The position numbers and the translations under genes were made by a program. Shown piece by piece: positions 1 through 8,611 of a DNA stretch of 64,000 nucleotides; position 1 is the first letter of the stretch, and the number at the start of each line of letters is the position of its first letter. This DNA is from Lysobacteraceae bacterium PS02340 (lineage in GTDB: Bacteria; Pseudomonadota; Gammaproteobacteria; Xanthomonadales; Xanthomonadaceae), in contig JASCOC010000005.1 of assembly GCA_029959605.1 (NCBI GenBank), positions 1 to 64,000 of the forward strand, read 5' to 3'. The notes beneath the pieces were generated by a model. It was not told the origin of the DNA. It made no database searches and saw nothing but the letters and a program-made list of their open reading frames with translations.

Positions 1-83
1 AATTCCCCGGCCGGGCGTGCAGACCCCCAGGCGCCCGCCCCCCGGGCGGTTGGTGCGGGGCGGCGCCGCGCGGCGCCGCGCCA

Positions 84-1388
84 TCAGTGACGCAGGTCGT
101 TGTGCTGGCTTTCCTTGGCGAAATACACGCAGCCGGCGCAGATCAGGCTGGTGACCAGCAACAGCATCGACACGGCGAACGTGCCGCCGAACTCGGCCTT
201 CAGCGCGGTGGCGATCATCGGCGTGAAGCCGGCACCGATCAGCGCCGCCCCCTGGTAGCCCAGCGACGCGCCGGTGTAGCGGGTGCGCAGCTTGAACTTC
301 TCGGTCAGGAATGCGACCAGCGGCGCGTACATCGCCGCCTGCGCGATCGTGCCCACGCCGACGGCCAGCATCAGCGCCCACAGCTCGCCGGTGTTGATCA
401 GGTTGAGCATCGGGAAGGCCCAGGCCGCCGACAGCAATGCGCCGCCCATGACCACCGGACGCCGGCCCACCTTGTCGGCCAGCACCGCCATCACCACGAC
501 CAGCACGATCAGCTCGGCCGAACCGACGACCTGGATCAGCAGCACGTCGCTGCGGTCGAAGCCGACGCTGATCGCATGCGACAGACCGAACAGCAGCATC
601 ACCGCCTGGATCACGAACGCGCCCAGACCCGCACCCATCGCGCTGAACAGCGGACCCGGCGCGCGCATCAACTCGACGAACGGCACCTTGGCGACGCCCT
701 GCTCGCTCTTCTTGGCTTCGGCGAACAGCGGGCTTTCCGACACGCTGGTGCGGATGTAATAGCCGATCACGAGCAGGAACACGCTGAGCAGGAACGGCAC
801 GCGCCAGCCCCAGCTCTCGAACTGCTCGGGCGGCAGCTGGGTCATGATCGCCAGCACGCCGGTCGACAGCAGCACGCCGGTCGGCGCACCGATCTGGGCG
901 AAGCTGCCCCAGAACGCCCGGTTCTTCGCGCCGGCATGCTCGACGACCATCAGGGCCGCGCCGCCCCACTCGCCACCGATGGCGATGCCCTGCACCAGCC
1001 GGCACAGCACCAGCAGGATCGGCGCGAGGATGCCGACGCTGTGGTAGGTGGGCAGCAGGCCGATCAGGGTGCTCGAACCGCCCATCAGGATCAGCGTCAA
1101 CAGCAGCATCTTCTTGCGGCCGACCTTGTCGCCGTAGTGGCCGAACACGGCCGCGCCGAGCGGGCGGGCGATATAGCCCACGGCCAGCGTCGCGAACGCC
1201 GCCAGCGTGCCGGCGGTGGCGCTGTTTTCCGGGAAGAACAGCTTGCCGAACACCAGCGCGGCGGCGGTGCCGTAGAGCAGGAAGTCGTAGAACTCGATCG
1301 TCGTGCCGATCCAGCTGGAGATGGCGACCCGGCGGATGGTCTTCGTATCGGAAGCCTGGTGTGCCTGGGGCGCTGCGTCGTGACTCAT
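84..1388 (-). CDS. MFS transporter, metabolite:H+ symporter (MHS) branch
   Basis: Twelve-helix inner-membrane importer of 434 residues, a normal length for the MHS branch (ProP, ShiA, KgtP relatives). The branch hallmark GTTIEFYDFLLYG lies at residues 28-40, the loop 2-3 motif GDKVGRKK at 86-93, and RLVQGIAIGGEWGG at 130-143. I start it at the ATG at 1388, which has AGGAGA six bases upstream; the frame stays open 12 codons further but without a ribosome site. It lies 84 bp downstream of the porin on the same strand, so the two probably form one unit. Divergence from the LysR/acyl-CoA genes suggests it brings that pathway's substrate, perhaps an organic acid, across the inner membrane. The substrate is an inference; the family is clear. 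Confidence 0.9.
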   Translation of the reverse strand: MSHDAAPQAHQASDTKTIRRVAISSWIGTTIEFYDFLLYGTAAALVFGKLFFPENSATAGTLAAFATLAVGYIARPLGAAVFGHYGDKVGRKKMLLLTLILMGGSSTLIGLLPTYHSVGILAPILLVLCRLVQGIAIGGEWGGAALMVVEHAGAKNRAFWGSFAQIGAPTGVLLSTGVLAIMTQLPPEQFESWGWRVPFLLSVFLLVIGYYIRTSVSESPLFAEAKKSEQGVAKVPFVELMRAPGPLFSAMGAGLGAFVIQAVMLLFGLSHAISVGFDRSDVLLIQVVGSAELIVLVVVMAVLADKVGRRPVVMGGALLSAAWAFPMLNLINTGELWALMLAVGVGTIAQAAMYAPLVAFLTEKFKLRTRYTGASLGYQGAALIGAGFTPMIATALKAEFGGTFAVSMLLLVTSLICAGCVYFAKESQHNDLRH

Positions 1389-1472
1389 GCGATGTCTCCT
1401 GGAGCGAAGAATGCCAGCGCGCACGGCGGCGCGGATGTGCCGTCGGTACCGGCAGCGGAAGAGGGGCTCGGA

Positions 1473-2600
1473 TCAGAACGCATGGCGGAAGCCCAGCTGC
1501 AGCGCCTGCGGATTGAAGCCCGGCTCGGTCAGCGGTGTGCCCGCGACCGCGGAGCCGTTGAGCGTGAAGCGGGCCGCGTTGCGGTTGTCGATGTGTGCAA
1601 CGCCGGCGTAGATCACCGTCTGCGGACGCAGGAAGCGCTGATACAGCAGGCCGACCTGGCTGGCGTCGTTGTTCGCGGGCAGACGGTCCGACAGGACGCT
1701 GTAACCCAACGACAAGGTGTCGACCGGCGTCATGCGGTAGAGCACCGACGTCGAGTAGGTGTCGGCCTCGCGGCTGGCGTTGCTGGTGGTGACGTGGTGG
1801 TAGCCACCGAACACCTTGAAGCGGCCGAAGTCGTAACTGCCGCCCGCCAGCGTGTAGTCGGTTTCGACCGTCGCCGTGCCCAGATCCTTGACGTGCTCGT
1901 GGGTCACACCGAGACCGACCGGGCCTTTCTCGTATTCGGCCGCGACATGCCAGCTGTTGGTGCGGTTGCCGTTGAACAGGCGTTCGCCGAGGCCGTAATG
2001 CGCCTGCAGCGTCACCGCGCCGGCGATCTTCGGGGTGAAGTACGACACCAGACGGCTGTAGCGGGGATTGAACGGCGCCAGATTCAACAGACCCGACGAC
2101 TGCGTGGTCGCGTCCATCGCGTCGTACTTGCCCAGCATGATGAACTGCGGCGTGTTCTGACGGCCCACGCGCAACATGCCGTAGTCCTCGCTGACCAGCG
2201 ACACCCAGGCCTGACGGTTGAACACCCGGTGGCGGTCCGCCTTGCGGGCGTGGGTCAGATCCAGCCCCATCTCATAGGTGTACTGGACCGACAGGTCGTC
2301 GGTGATCTCCTTGCCACCGCGCAGGCCGAGCCGGCTGGCGCGCGCGCCGTTCGAATCGACGCGTGTGCGTGTGCCGTTGCCGTAGTCGCCCGTGGTCACG
2401 AAGACGTCGACGGTGCCGTACAGGCCGATCGGCTTGAGCGGCGCTTTCGCGGCGGGCGTCGCAGCGGCGGGCGTCGCAGCGGCGGGGGCCGCCGCAGGCG
2501 CGGGCGCGGGCTCCGGCGGCGTCTGCGGTTGCTGCGCGGCGGCCGATGCACTCAGCACCATGCCGGCGCAGATCGTCACGCTCGCTATCGTCTGTCTCAT
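1473..2600 (-). CDS. outer-membrane porin, general Gram-negative type
   Basis: A 375-residue beta-barrel porin. The start at 2600 is followed by a signal peptide (residues 1 to about 22, ending ASAAAQ) and has GAAGGGG upstream. Residues about 23-55 form an unusual Pro/Ala-rich linker. The barrel begins at IGLYGTVDVFV and the chain ends in LGFRHAF, the terminal Phe typical of BAM-dependent barrels. Tyr/Gly/Asn-rich alternating strands fill the rest. The MHS importer follows on the same strand, so together they could take a solute through both membranes. Substrate choice cannot be read from the sequence. The frame stays open upstream to 2765, but that part is Arg-rich and lacks signal-peptide character. 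Confidence 0.88.
   Translation of the reverse strand: MRQTIASVTICAGMVLSASAAAQQPQTPPEPAPAPAAAPAAATPAAATPAAKAPLKPIGLYGTVDVFVTTGDYGNGTRTRVDSNGARASRLGLRGGKEITDDLSVQYTYEMGLDLTHARKADRHRVFNRQAWVSLVSEDYGMLRVGRQNTPQFIMLGKYDAMDATTQSSGLLNLAPFNPRYSRLVSYFTPKIAGAVTLQAHYGLGERLFNGNRTNSWHVAAEYEKGPVGLGVTHEHVKDLGTATVETDYTLAGGSYDFGRFKVFGGYHHVTTSNASREADTYSTSVLYRMTPVDTLSLGYSVLSDRLPANNDASQVGLLYQRFLRPQTVIYAGVAHIDNRNAARFTLNGSAVAGTPLTEPGFNPQALQLGFRHAF
2451..2486. repeat. 15-bp tandem repeat encoding the porin Ala/Pro linker
   Basis: The unit ggcgggcgtcgcagc occurs at 2451-2465 and 2466-2480, with a third partial copy following. Each unit adds five residues (Ala/Thr/Pro) to the linker between signal peptide and barrel. 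Copy changes would keep the frame. Confidence 0.7.
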
Positions 2601-3308
2601 TCGCACATCCCCTTCAATCTGGTTGTCGTGTTCGGATGGGCATCCATGCGGGCAGTGGTTCCAGCGCGTCCGCCGCGTCGCGAGGCAGGGGGTTCCATCG
2701 CGTTGCGGACAGGCGTGCACGGCTCGCCGTCCGGGCTGCGAGGCCTGGCGGAGGTGTCGGAACAACAGGTGCGGTCGGGGCGTCCTGCACCCGGCCTTTC
2801 GGTCGAACGACGGGGCGTCAGGGCACCGGCATGCGCCGGTGGAACCATCGGGTGGCCGGCGTGGTATCGACGGCGTGGACGTCGTCGGATCGCGTCATGG
2901 CAATCGGAATCCGTCGATCGAGACCCGGCCGCGTACGCGGCATGGCGACTTGCTGGATACGCTGCATTCCACACCTCCCTCGTCGTGGCGCGAGACGGTG
3001 TGGCGCAGGCCATGGCGTCTCGACGTAACGGAGTCTATCGGTGGGTTTTTGGCCGGCGCACGGAGTCCGCGGACAATCCAGCTATGCCATGCGAGACATG
3101 GCGGCCTTGCTCCGATGATTGTTGCAGCACAGCATTTTTCCCGGTTGTTGTGTCGCTGCCGTTCTCGCAGGACACGCGTCGCGTGCACCGCGACACGGAT
3201 GCAGAACGCAAGGTGTCGTCTTGGCGCGACCCGGGTGCGGGCGTACGCTGCACAACCTCGAAACACACGTAGGTCGCATGCCGGCTTGCGTCTCCATCAG
3301 GATCGGCG
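2601..3308. other. 708-bp gene-free divergent region between porin and lysR
   Basis: No convincing protein gene is seen on either strand; the open frames here are Arg/Cys-rich and have no recognisable family. GC falls around 3040-3170, as in a promoter region. The inverted repeat GCCATG/CATGGC (3086-3091 and 3097-3102, loop of five) sits in this low-GC part and is a candidate operator. The region probably holds the leftward promoter of the porin-importer unit and the rightward promoter of the LysR gene. No consensus -35/-10 pair stood out. Confidence 0.5.
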
Positions 3309-4292
3309 ATGCAAGCGGCCAAACCCACCGAGTTCGACATCGGCATCGCGTCCGACCTGCATCGCTGGCGCGCGTTCGTCGCGATCGCCGAGCTGGGCAG
3401 CATCACCCGCGCGGCCCTGTTCCTCGACAGCAACCAGTCGTTGCTCAGCCGCCAGCTCAACGCACTGGAGCGCGACTGCGGCGCACGCCTGTTCACCCGC
3501 ACCGGCCGTGGCGTGCAGTTGTCGGAGCTGGGCGCGCATGTCTTTCCGCGGGTCAAGGCGCTGCTGGCGGATGCGGCGCTGCTCGATGCCGACATTCGCG
3601 GCGAGGCGCTCGCACCGACCGGCCGGGTCACGCTGGGGCTGCTGCCGTCGATCTCGCAGACGATCACCGCACCCTTGTTCGCCGCGCTGCGCGAGCGCTT
3701 CGCCAGCGTCAGCCTGAAGATCCTCGAAGGCTCCGGTGGCCAGGTCGAAGAGTGGCTGGCCGATGCGCGCATCGACATCGCCATCCTCTACCGCTACGGC
3801 ATGTCCGCCCACGAGATGGAGCAGCCGCTCGCGGTCGTCGACAGCTATCTGATCGGGCCACGGCGCGATGCGCTCACGCGCAACAAGACCGTGGCCTTCG
3901 ACCGTCTCGACGGCCTGCCGCTGGTGCTGCCGAGCGCACCGAACGGGCTGCGGCGTGCGCTCGACAGCATCGCCCGGCAGCGCGACATCGCACTGTCGCC
4001 GGCGATCGAGGCGGACTCGTTGCCGTTGCAGAAATCGCTCACCGCGCGCGACGGGCTCTACACCGTGCTGCCGATCCACGCGGTGTGGCACGAACTGGAA
4101 GACGGTTCGCTGCAGGCGGCCCGGATCACCGACCCGCCCGTGCAGCGTACGATCTCGATGGCGATGGCGCGCTCGAAGAATCCGGGCCGCGCAGTCGCCG
4201 CGGTCGCGTCGCAGATCGAGGCCATCGTGCGTGAGATGGCCGAGACCGGCATCTGGCATCGCGAGCGTCCGCAAGCGTCTACCGGCGCATAG
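3309..4292 (+). CDS. LysR-family transcriptional regulator
   Basis: A 327-residue LysR-type regulator. The winged helix-turn-helix spans about residues 18-78, with LGSITRAALFLDSNQSLLSR as the helix-turn-helix and RLFTRTGRGVQLSELG as the wing. The effector-binding domain begins near residue 100 (GRVTLGLLPS) and runs to about 300. The start at 3309 has AGGA upstream and an extra stretch of about 15 residues before the usual domain start. It is transcribed with the catabolic genes that begin 93 bp downstream and divergently from the porin/importer. This is the classical layout of a pathway regulator that senses a substrate or intermediate. Confidence 0.92.
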   Translation: MQAAKPTEFDIGIASDLHRWRAFVAIAELGSITRAALFLDSNQSLLSRQLNALERDCGARLFTRTGRGVQLSELGAHVFPRVKALLADAALLDADIRGEALAPTGRVTLGLLPSISQTITAPLFAALRERFASVSLKILEGSGGQVEEWLADARIDIAILYRYGMSAHEMEQPLAVVDSYLIGPRRDALTRNKTVAFDRLDGLPLVLPSAPNGLRRALDSIARQRDIALSPAIEADSLPLQKSLTARDGLYTVLPIHAVWHELEDGSLQAARITDPPVQRTISMAMARSKNPGRAVAAVASQIEAIVREMAETGIWHRERPQASTGA

Positions 4293-4385
4293 CTGGCTTG
4301 CAGGCCGCGGGCTGGATCGTCGAGCGCGTGCGGGCTAGGGTCGTCGCTCCGCGACGTGTCGATGTCGCCGCTGCCCGGAGTCACG

Positions 4386-4955
4386 ATGCCCCGCATTCCC
4401 CTGCCCGCCCCCGACGACATGTCGACCGCGCAACGCGCGGTATACGACCGCATCGTGTCCGGGCCGCGCGGGAAGATCCAGGGCCCGCTGCGGGCCGCAC
4501 TGCACAATCCCGAGCTCGCCGACCGCTGGCAGGCGCTCGGTGCGCTGCTGCGCTACGACACCTCGCTGACGCCGCGCCAGTCGGAGCTGGCGATCCTGGT
4601 CACCGGACGCGCCTGCAACTCGCCGTTCGAATGGTATGCGCATCGACTGGAGAGCGAACGCATCGGGCTGGAGACGCCGGTGATCGAGTCTCTGCTCGCG
4701 CGTGAAGTTCCGGACGGTCTGATCGAAGAAGAAGCCGTCGTCGTCGCGTTCGCCGCGGAACTCAATGCGCACCGCTCGGTCTCGGACGCGGTGTATGCAC
4801 GCGCGCTCGCATTGCTGGGCACTGTGGCCGTGGTGGAGCTGACCGCACTGGTGGGCTACTACACGATGGTCGCGATGACGCTCAACGCACACGAGATTCC
4901 CCTGCCCGACGGCGTCACGCCCGTGTTCGATCTGCCACAGGCGACGCTGCGATGA
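4386..4955 (+). CDS. carboxymuconolactone decarboxylase family protein
   Basis: A 189-residue all-helical protein of the carboxymuconolactone decarboxylase (CMD/AhpD-like) family. The core follows the family pattern: LTPRQSELAILVTGRACNS then FEWYAHRLESERIGL, with a paired Cys and His region. It lacks the CxxC of AhpD peroxidases, so a decarboxylase or hydrolase-type role is more likely than thiol peroxidase. The ATG at 4386 has CCGGAG five bases upstream; a GTG at 4356 is in frame but less well placed. It overlaps the next gene by four bases (ATGA). Being first in the operon after lysR, it probably acts on a small acid or lactone intermediate. The exact reaction is unknown. Confidence 0.85.
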   Translation: MPRIPLPAPDDMSTAQRAVYDRIVSGPRGKIQGPLRAALHNPELADRWQALGALLRYDTSLTPRQSELAILVTGRACNSPFEWYAHRLESERIGLETPVIESLLAREVPDGLIEEEAVVVAFAAELNAHRSVSDAVYARALALLGTVAVVELTALVGYYTMVAMTLNAHEIPLPDGVTPVFDLPQATLR

Positions 4956-5749
4956 GCACGGGCTGGGACTGCCATGCGCACGTGTTCGGCCCATACGCGG
5001 ATTTTCCGCTGGCCGGAGAGCGCAGCTATACCCCGCCCGAAGCACCGCTCGACGCCTACCTCGCCCTGCTGCAGCGGCTCGATCTCGCACGCGGCGTCCT
5101 GGTGCACGCCAGCGCCTACGGGCCCGACCACGCGCTGCTGCTGCATGCGCTCGAGGCGGCGCCGCACCTGCGCGGCGTGATGGTCGTGCGCGCCGAAGAA
5201 CAGCGCGATCTGTCCGGGTTGCGCGCGCGCGGCGTGCGTGGCCTGCGTTTCAGCCATCGCAGCGGCGCCGGCAACTTTGCCGGCAGCGCCGGTCTGGATG
5301 ATCTGGTCGTGCTGGCACCCGCGATGGCCGACGCCGGCCTGCACGCCGAACTGTGGACCGACACGGCCGTGCTGCCCGCCATCGACGCGACACTGCGCGC
5401 GTTGCCGGTCACCGTGGTGATCGATCATGTGGGCGGCTTCGATGTCGAGGCCGGCATCGATGCGCCCGGCTTCGCCACGCTGCGTGCACTGCTCGATGAC
5501 GGCCATGCCTGGATCAAGCTGTGCGCCTACCGCAACCTGCTGGGCACCGAGATCGCGCGCGGGCAGCCGTTCCACCAGGCGCTGCTCGACACCAATCCCG
5601 CGCAACTGCTTTGGGGCAGCGACTGGCCGCATCTGCGCGTCGATCCGGCGCCCGATGCCGCCGACCTGCTGGCCCGGTTCCGCGACTGGACCCCTGACGC
5701 GCTCTCGCGGCTGATCCTCGTCGACAACCCCGCCGCGCTGTACGACTGA
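4952..5749 (+). CDS. LigI-like amidohydrolase (TIM barrel)
   Basis: A 265-residue metal-dependent hydrolase of the amidohydrolase_2 group, close in size and layout to 2-pyrone-4,6-dicarboxylate lactonase (LigI). The N-terminal metal motif DCHAHVFGP occurs at residues 6-14, a strand-end His in VIDHVGGF near the middle, and the C-terminal GSDWPH carries the catalytic Asp. The start codon overlaps the previous stop (ATGA), so it is translationally coupled. Together with the preceding CMD-family protein it suggests opening of a lactone or decarboxylation of a cyclic acid. No ring-cleavage dioxygenase is present in the window, so the aromatic link is only inferred. Confidence 0.85.
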   Translation: MSTGWDCHAHVFGPYADFPLAGERSYTPPEAPLDAYLALLQRLDLARGVLVHASAYGPDHALLLHALEAAPHLRGVMVVRAEEQRDLSGLRARGVRGLRFSHRSGAGNFAGSAGLDDLVVLAPAMADAGLHAELWTDTAVLPAIDATLRALPVTVVIDHVGGFDVEAGIDAPGFATLRALLDDGHAWIKLCAYRNLLGTEIARGQPFHQALLDTNPAQLLWGSDWPHLRVDPAPDAADLLARFRDWTPDALSRLILVDNPAALYD

Positions 5750-5876
5750 GCGCGCGGCGCGGTGTGACGCCGTGTTGCGCGAATCCGCAAAGCTGCTCTG
5801 CGGACACCCGCATCGTGGCCCATGCGGCGCCTGCCTAGACTCGGACGTCTTCACCGGCAGGGGCTGCAGACGCCAC

Positions 5877-6653
5877 ATGGACGATTACACCCAGCTCCAG
5901 GTCGACATTGCCGACCACGTCGCGACCCTGACCCTCGATGCACCGCCGGTCAACGCGCTGACGCGCACGCTCAACGACGAACTCACGCTGGCGCTGGACC
6001 GCATCTCGGAACGCGACGACGTCCGCGTGGTGCTGCTGACCGCGGCGGGCAAGGTGTTCTGCGCCGGCGCCGACCTCAAGGGACGCGCCGAGGTCATCAA
6101 GGGACCCGGCGATCTGCCCGCGCACGCGCGCCGCACCCGCGAGTGCTTCCATGCGATCCGCGAATGCGCCAAGCCCGTCGTCGTCGCGATCAACGGCGCC
6201 GCGCTGGGTTCGGGTCTGGCGATGGTCGCATCGGCCGACATCCTTGTCGCGTCGGAACGTGCCTCGCTGGGCCTGCCCGAAGTCGACGTGGGCCTGCTCG
6301 GCGGCTGTCGCCATGCGATGCGCCTGTTCGGGCACTCGCGTCTGCGCCGCATGGCCCTGACCGGACATCGCGTCGACGGCGCGGAGCTGTACCGGCTGGG
6401 CATCGTCGAGGCCTGCACCGCGCACGATGCATTGCTGCCGACGGCCCTGGAGATCGCCCGCAGCATCGCCGCCAAGAGTCCGGTGTCGACGCGCATGGGC
6501 AAGCACACGATGAACGTCATCGAGGACATGAGCCTGCGTGACGGGTACCGCTACGAGCAGGACATGACCGCGGCGATCGGGCGCACGGACGATGCACGCG
6601 AGGCGCAGGCCGCGTTCCGCGAGAAGCGTGCGCCGGTGTTCACCGGCCGCTGA
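5877..6653 (+). CDS. enoyl-CoA hydratase/isomerase family (crotonase) protein
   Basis: A 258-residue crotonase-fold enzyme acting on acyl-CoA thioesters. The oxyanion-hole segments are FCAGADLKG (residues 61-69) and NGAALGSGLAM (106-116). The second catalytic Glu of hydratases is present (E135 in LPEVDVGLLGG). The first, normally in GGGCE, is missing because the segment reads ALGSGLAM. That pattern is common in isomerases, dehalogenases or lyases of the fold, so a plain hydratase is not assured. I start at ATG 5877, where family similarity begins. It sits 127 bp after the amidohydrolase and 126 bp before the CoA-transferase, looser spacing than in the rest of the operon. Confidence 0.87.
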   Translation: MDDYTQLQVDIADHVATLTLDAPPVNALTRTLNDELTLALDRISERDDVRVVLLTAAGKVFCAGADLKGRAEVIKGPGDLPAHARRTRECFHAIRECAKPVVVAINGAALGSGLAMVASADILVASERASLGLPEVDVGLLGGCRHAMRLFGHSRLRRMALTGHRVDGAELYRLGIVEACTAHDALLPTALEIARSIAAKSPVSTRMGKHTMNVIEDMSLRDGYRYEQDMTAAIGRTDDAREAQAAFREKRAPVFTGR

Positions 6654-6779
6654 TGCACCCGTGCCGCCGTGGCCGCGATGTGTCGCGGACGGCATGCCAG
6701 CCTTGCGCATCAGGCGCGTAGGCAGCGGCGGCCCACCTTCCTACAGTCCACCGGACACCCGCCGGAGATCGCCCGCCCC

Positions 6780-8006
6780 ATGACGCCCGACCAACGCCCG
6801 CTGTCGCACCTCAAGGTGCTGGATCTGAGCCGCATCCTGGCCGCGCCGTGGACCGGACAGATCCTGGCCGACCTGGGCGCGGACGTGATCAAGGTCGAGC
6901 GCCCCGGCAGTGGCGACGACACGCGCACCTGGGGTCCGCCGTTCCTCAAGGACGCCGCAGGCAATGACACCCGCGAGGCCGGCTATTACCTGGCGGTCAA
7001 TGCCGGCAAGCGCTCGATCACGATCCGCATCGACACGCCCGAAGGCCAGCAGCTGGTGCGCGAGCTCGCACAGAGCGCCGACGTGGTGCTGGAGAACTAC
7101 AAGGTCGGCACACTGAAGCGTTACGGCCTCGACGCCGATGCGCTGCGCGCGATCAATCCGCGGCTGATCTTCTGCTCGGTCACCGGCTTCGGCCAGACCG
7201 GCCCGCGCCGCGACCAGCCCGCCTACGACTTCCTGATCCAGGCGATGGGCGGCCTGATGAGCGTCACCGGTGAGCGCGACGACCGTCCCGGCGGTGGTCC
7301 GCAGAAGGTCGGCATCCCGATCGTCGACCTGATGACCGGCATGTACGCGGCCGTCGCCGTGCTCGCCGCCGTCGCCAAACGCGACCGCAGCGGCGAAGGC
7401 GAGACGATCGACATCAGCATGCTCGATGTGCAGGTCGCGACGCTCGCCAACCAGGCGATGAACCATCTCGTGTCGGGCGACACCCCGCAACGCAATGGCA
7501 ACGCCCATCCCAACATCCAGCCGCAGGACGTCTACGCCTGCAGCGACGGCGACGTGATCCTGGTCGTCGGCAACGACCGCCAGTACGTCAAGCTCTGCGA
7601 TGTGCTCGGCCATCCCGAGTGGGCCGAGGGCGATTACGCCAGCAATGCCGGCCGCGTGCGCAACATCGGCGCGCTGTCGGCACTGCTGCGCGAGGCCTTC
7701 GCGAACTGGACGCGCGCCGATCTAGTGGCTGCGCTCGATGCGGTCGGCGTGCCCTGCGGCGCGATCAACACCGTGCCCGAAGTGCTGGCCGATCCCCAGG
7801 TCGTCGCACGCGGCATGCTGCAGCACGCCGCGCATCCGGCCGGTGTCGAGGTGCCGCTGATCGGCACACCGATGCGCTTCACCGACGCCGCGCTCAGGCC
7901 GCGCACCGCGCCGCCGCTGCTCGGACAGCACAGCGACGAGATCCTCGCCACGCTCGGCTACAGTCCCGAGCGCATCGCGGCGCTGCGCGCCACCGGAGTC
8001 GTCTGA
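6780..8006 (+). CDS. CaiB/BaiF family CoA-transferase
   Basis: A 408-residue family III CoA-transferase, which moves CoA between carboxylic acids and so activates a substrate without ATP. The N-terminus shows LDLSRILAAPWTGQILADLG, followed by the binding segment around VERPGSGDDTRTWGPPF. The catalytic Asp expected in this family is D183 (IVDLMTG). The start at 6780 directly precedes this conserved region. Its stop shares one base with the start of the next gene (TGATG). In this operon it is the obvious activating step that feeds the two crotonases and the dehydrogenase; no acyl-CoA synthetase is present. Confidence 0.92.
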   Translation: MTPDQRPLSHLKVLDLSRILAAPWTGQILADLGADVIKVERPGSGDDTRTWGPPFLKDAAGNDTREAGYYLAVNAGKRSITIRIDTPEGQQLVRELAQSADVVLENYKVGTLKRYGLDADALRAINPRLIFCSVTGFGQTGPRRDQPAYDFLIQAMGGLMSVTGERDDRPGGGPQKVGIPIVDLMTGMYAAVAVLAAVAKRDRSGEGETIDISMLDVQVATLANQAMNHLVSGDTPQRNGNAHPNIQPQDVYACSDGDVILVVGNDRQYVKLCDVLGHPEWAEGDYASNAGRVRNIGALSALLREAFANWTRADLVAALDAVGVPCGAINTVPEVLADPQVVARGMLQHAAHPAGVEVPLIGTPMRFTDAALRPRTAPPLLGQHSDEILATLGYSPERIAALRATGVV

Positions 8007-8611
8007 TGAAACTGCACTGGTCGCCGAAGTCGCCGTTCGTCCGCAAGGTCATGGTCTGCGCGCATGAGTTGGGCTGCGTGGAGGCGATCACGCTCGAGCG
8101 CTCGGTCGCCGCGATGCGGGTGCCGAATGAGCGGCTGATGCAGGACAACCCGCTGTCGAAGATTCCGACGCTCGTACTCGAGCACGGCGGACGCCTGTTC
8201 GACTCGCGCGTGATCTGCGAGTACCTCGACGATCGCTTCGACGGACAGCTGTTTCCGCGGGCGCCGGGCCTGCGATGGGATGCACTGCGCTGGCAGGCCT
8301 TCGGCGATGGCGCGCTCGACCTGCTGGTGCTCTGGCGCAACGAGCGCGAGCGTGATGTGCCGTCCGATCCTCTGTGCGATGCGTTCGCGCTGAAGACGAA
8401 TGCAGTGATCGCGCAGCTGGAACGCGAGGCTCCGGCACTGGCCGGCGCGCCGTTCGCAGTCGGACACATCGCGATCGGCTGCGCGCTCGGCTACCTCGAC
8501 TACCGGTTCGCGGCGCGCGAGTGGCGCGCCTCCGCCCCGGCACTCGCGGACTGGTTCGCCGACGTGTCCGCACGGCCGTCCTTTGCCGCCACGGCGCCTG
8601 CCGATGGCTGA
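8006..8611 (+). CDS. glutathione S-transferase family protein
   Basis: A 201-residue two-domain GST. The N-terminal thioredoxin-like domain opens with SPKSPFVRKVMVCAHELG, where the Ser near residue 6-9 is the usual thiol-stabilising position. NPLSKIPTLVLEHGG holds the cis-Pro and DSRVICEYLDD the glutathione gamma-Glu contact. The helical C-terminal domain follows. It overlaps the upstream CoA-transferase by one base and the downstream dehydrogenase by eight, so it belongs firmly to this operon. A role in isomerising or detoxifying a pathway intermediate is possible; the sequence does not show which. Confidence 0.87.
   Translation: MKLHWSPKSPFVRKVMVCAHELGCVEAITLERSVAAMRVPNERLMQDNPLSKIPTLVLEHGGRLFDSRVICEYLDDRFDGQLFPRAPGLRWDALRWQAFGDGALDLLVLWRNERERDVPSDPLCDAFALKTNAVIAQLEREAPALAGAPFAVGHIAIGCALGYLDYRFAAREWRASAPALADWFADVSARPSFAATAPADG

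Noticed and set aside
1-83. GC-rich palindromes after the importer gene (ggcgccgcgcggcgcc type)
   Set aside because: No T-run follows, so no terminator could be claimed, and the window edge hides the rest.
2895-3266. 123-codon minus-strand frame in the gap ahead of lysR
   Set aside because: Arg/Cys-rich product with no family resemblance; lies in a low-GC promoter-like region.
87-3272. Long plus-strand open frame of about 1060 codons across the porin and importer genes
   Set aside because: It is antisense to two clear genes, has Arg/His/Gln-rich composition caused by high GC, and contains no recognisable domain.
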